This document shows, one piece after another, positions 4,934 to 5,670 of a DNA stretch of 5,670 bases. Every line of letters starts with the position of its first letter. The stretch's first letter is position 1. The position numbers and the translations under genes were made by a program. The stretch comes from an uncultured Rhodobacter sp. (GTDB taxonomy: Bacteria > Pseudomonadota > Alphaproteobacteria > Rhodobacterales > Rhodobacteraceae), in NCBI GenBank assembly GCA_937901435.1, contig CALGTJ010000248.1:1-5670 (forward strand), read 5' to 3'. The notes under the pieces were generated by a model. It was not told the origin of the DNA and made no database searches. It worked only from the letters and a program-made list of their open reading frames with translations.

Positions 4934-5670
4934 ATGACACGACTGGCGATCCTCGCCGGACAGGGCGCGCTGCCGCAGATGATCGCGCTGTCGCATCCAC
5001 AGGCGATTTTCGTGCATTTTGCCGGCGTCGCCTACGGCGATCTGCCAGAGGCGCAACGGCTAGAGGCCTCGTTCGAGAAATTCGGCCAGATGTTTGGCGA
5101 TCTTCAGGCGGCGGGCGTCACAGAGGTGGTTTTCGCCGGAGGTCTGGCGCGTCCTGCCTTGAACCCGGCGCGGTTCGACGCCAAATCTACAGAGCTTGCC
5201 CCGCGTTTCATGGCCGCAATGGCGGGCGGGGACGACGGGCTGTTGCGGGCGGTGATTGCGGCCTTCGAAGAGGCGGGATTCAGGGTTCGTGGCGCACACG
5301 AACTGGTTCCCGGACTGACGGCAGAGGCCGGGCATCTTGCCGGGCCTGCGCCGTCGGACAGGGATTTGTCGGATGCGACCCGTGCGCGCGCCATCCTGAC
5401 GGCGCTCGGGCCGCTGGATGTGGGGCAGGGCGCGGTGGTGGCCGATGGGCAGGTGCTAGGGGTTGAAACGGCGCAGGGCACGGATGCGATGCTTGGCTTT
5501 GTGGCGCAGACCCCGGACGCGTTGCGCCATAGCGCCAAGGGCGTTTTGGTGAAACTGCCCAAACCGGGTCAGGATCTGCGGGTGGATATGCCCGCCATCG
5601 GCCCCGCAACCGTGCAGCGCGCCGCAGAGGCGGGTCTGGCCGGGATTATCATTGCGGCGGGGCAGGTGCT
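4934..5670 (+). CDS. lpxI: LpxI, UDP-2,3-diacylglucosamine pyrophosphatase (3' end cut by window)
   Basis: Cleaves UDP-2,3-diacyl-GlcN to 2,3-diacyl-GlcN-1-phosphate (lipid X) and UMP at the cytoplasmic membrane face; in alphaproteobacteria it replaces the unrelated LpxH (family formerly DUF1009). The frame is open from ATG 4934 to the window edge, 245 codons plus 2 nt. N-terminal LAILAGQGALP (4-14) is the glycine-rich opening of the first domain; FAGGLARP at 67-74 follows. Near the C-terminus VDMPAIGP (217-224) continues into an Ala-rich helix and LAGIIIAAGQ, the hallmark LpxI block; Asp218 probably corresponds to the catalytic Asp225 of the Caulobacter enzyme. The family is about 270-280 aa long, so roughly 25-35 residues are missing. 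The start lies 2 nt after the lpxA stop with no evident Shine-Dalgarno, which suggests coupled translation. lpxB is expected next, outside the window. Confidence 0.92.
   Translation, partial: MTRLAILAGQGALPQMIALSHPQAIFVHFAGVAYGDLPEAQRLEASFEKFGQMFGDLQAAGVTEVVFAGGLARPALNPARFDAKSTELAPRFMAAMAGGDDGLLRAVIAAFEEAGFRVRGAHELVPGLTAEAGHLAGPAPSDRDLSDATRARAILTALGPLDVGQGAVVADGQVLGVETAQGTDAMLGFVAQTPDALRHSAKGVLVKLPKPGQDLRVDMPAIGPATVQRAAEAGLAGIIIAAGQV

Noticed and set aside
3630..5000. 456-codon open frame on the minus strand opposite fabZ, lpxA and the start of lpxI
   Set aside because: It spans three conserved plus-strand genes; the His/Asp/Ala-rich translation is typical of the complement of a high-GC gene.
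1..5670. CRISPR arrays, tRNA/rRNA genes, insertion sequences, phage or defence genes
   Set aside because: No spaced repeat array, tRNA-like cloverleaf, transposase-like frame or terminal inverted repeat was seen; apart from the small gene the window is filled by conserved outer-membrane biogenesis genes.

Overview
The window reads as part of an alphaproteobacterial chromosome, most likely Rhodobacterales (Roseobacter or Rhodobacter type). Three things point there: high-GC coding sequence, an outer-membrane biogenesis cluster in the order bamA - skp/ompH - fabZ - lpxA - lpxI, and an LpxI-type (not LpxH-type) UDP-2,3-diacylglucosamine hydrolase. The taxon is inferred from gene order and protein style; no database search was possible.

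Layout. Positions 1-201 hold no gene I can recognise. A 41-codon ORF (202-327) not matched to a known family has a strong Shine-Dalgarno sequence before it and a rho-independent terminator (356-385) after it. It looks like a self-contained small gene for a single-pass membrane peptide. Positions 328-580 are non-coding and lower in GC than the genes. They hold the terminator, some short inverted repeats and a plausible bamA promoter. From about 581 to the right edge everything is one plus-strand cluster: bamA (581-2923), skp/ompH (2926-3573), fabZ (3669-4124), lpxA (4134-4931) and lpxI (4934-5670, cut by the window edge). Gaps are 2, 95, 9 and 2 nt, so all junctions except skp-fabZ look translationally coupled.

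How the genes work together. BamA is the core of the machine that folds beta-barrels into the outer membrane, and Skp carries unfolded barrel proteins across the periplasm to it. FabZ dehydrates 3-hydroxyacyl-ACP, the same pool from which LpxA takes the acyl chain for the first step of lipid A synthesis. LpxI later cleaves UDP-2,3-diacylglucosamine to lipid X; lpxB would be the expected next gene, beyond the window. The cluster therefore couples the protein and lipid halves of outer-membrane construction.

Novelty. Most of the window is conserved housekeeping. The best candidates for something undescribed are the small gene at 202-327, the regulatory region before bamA, the structured 95-nt skp-fabZ gap at the place where many proteobacteria carry lpxD, and substitutions at LpxA positions linked to acyl-chain choice and substrate binding.
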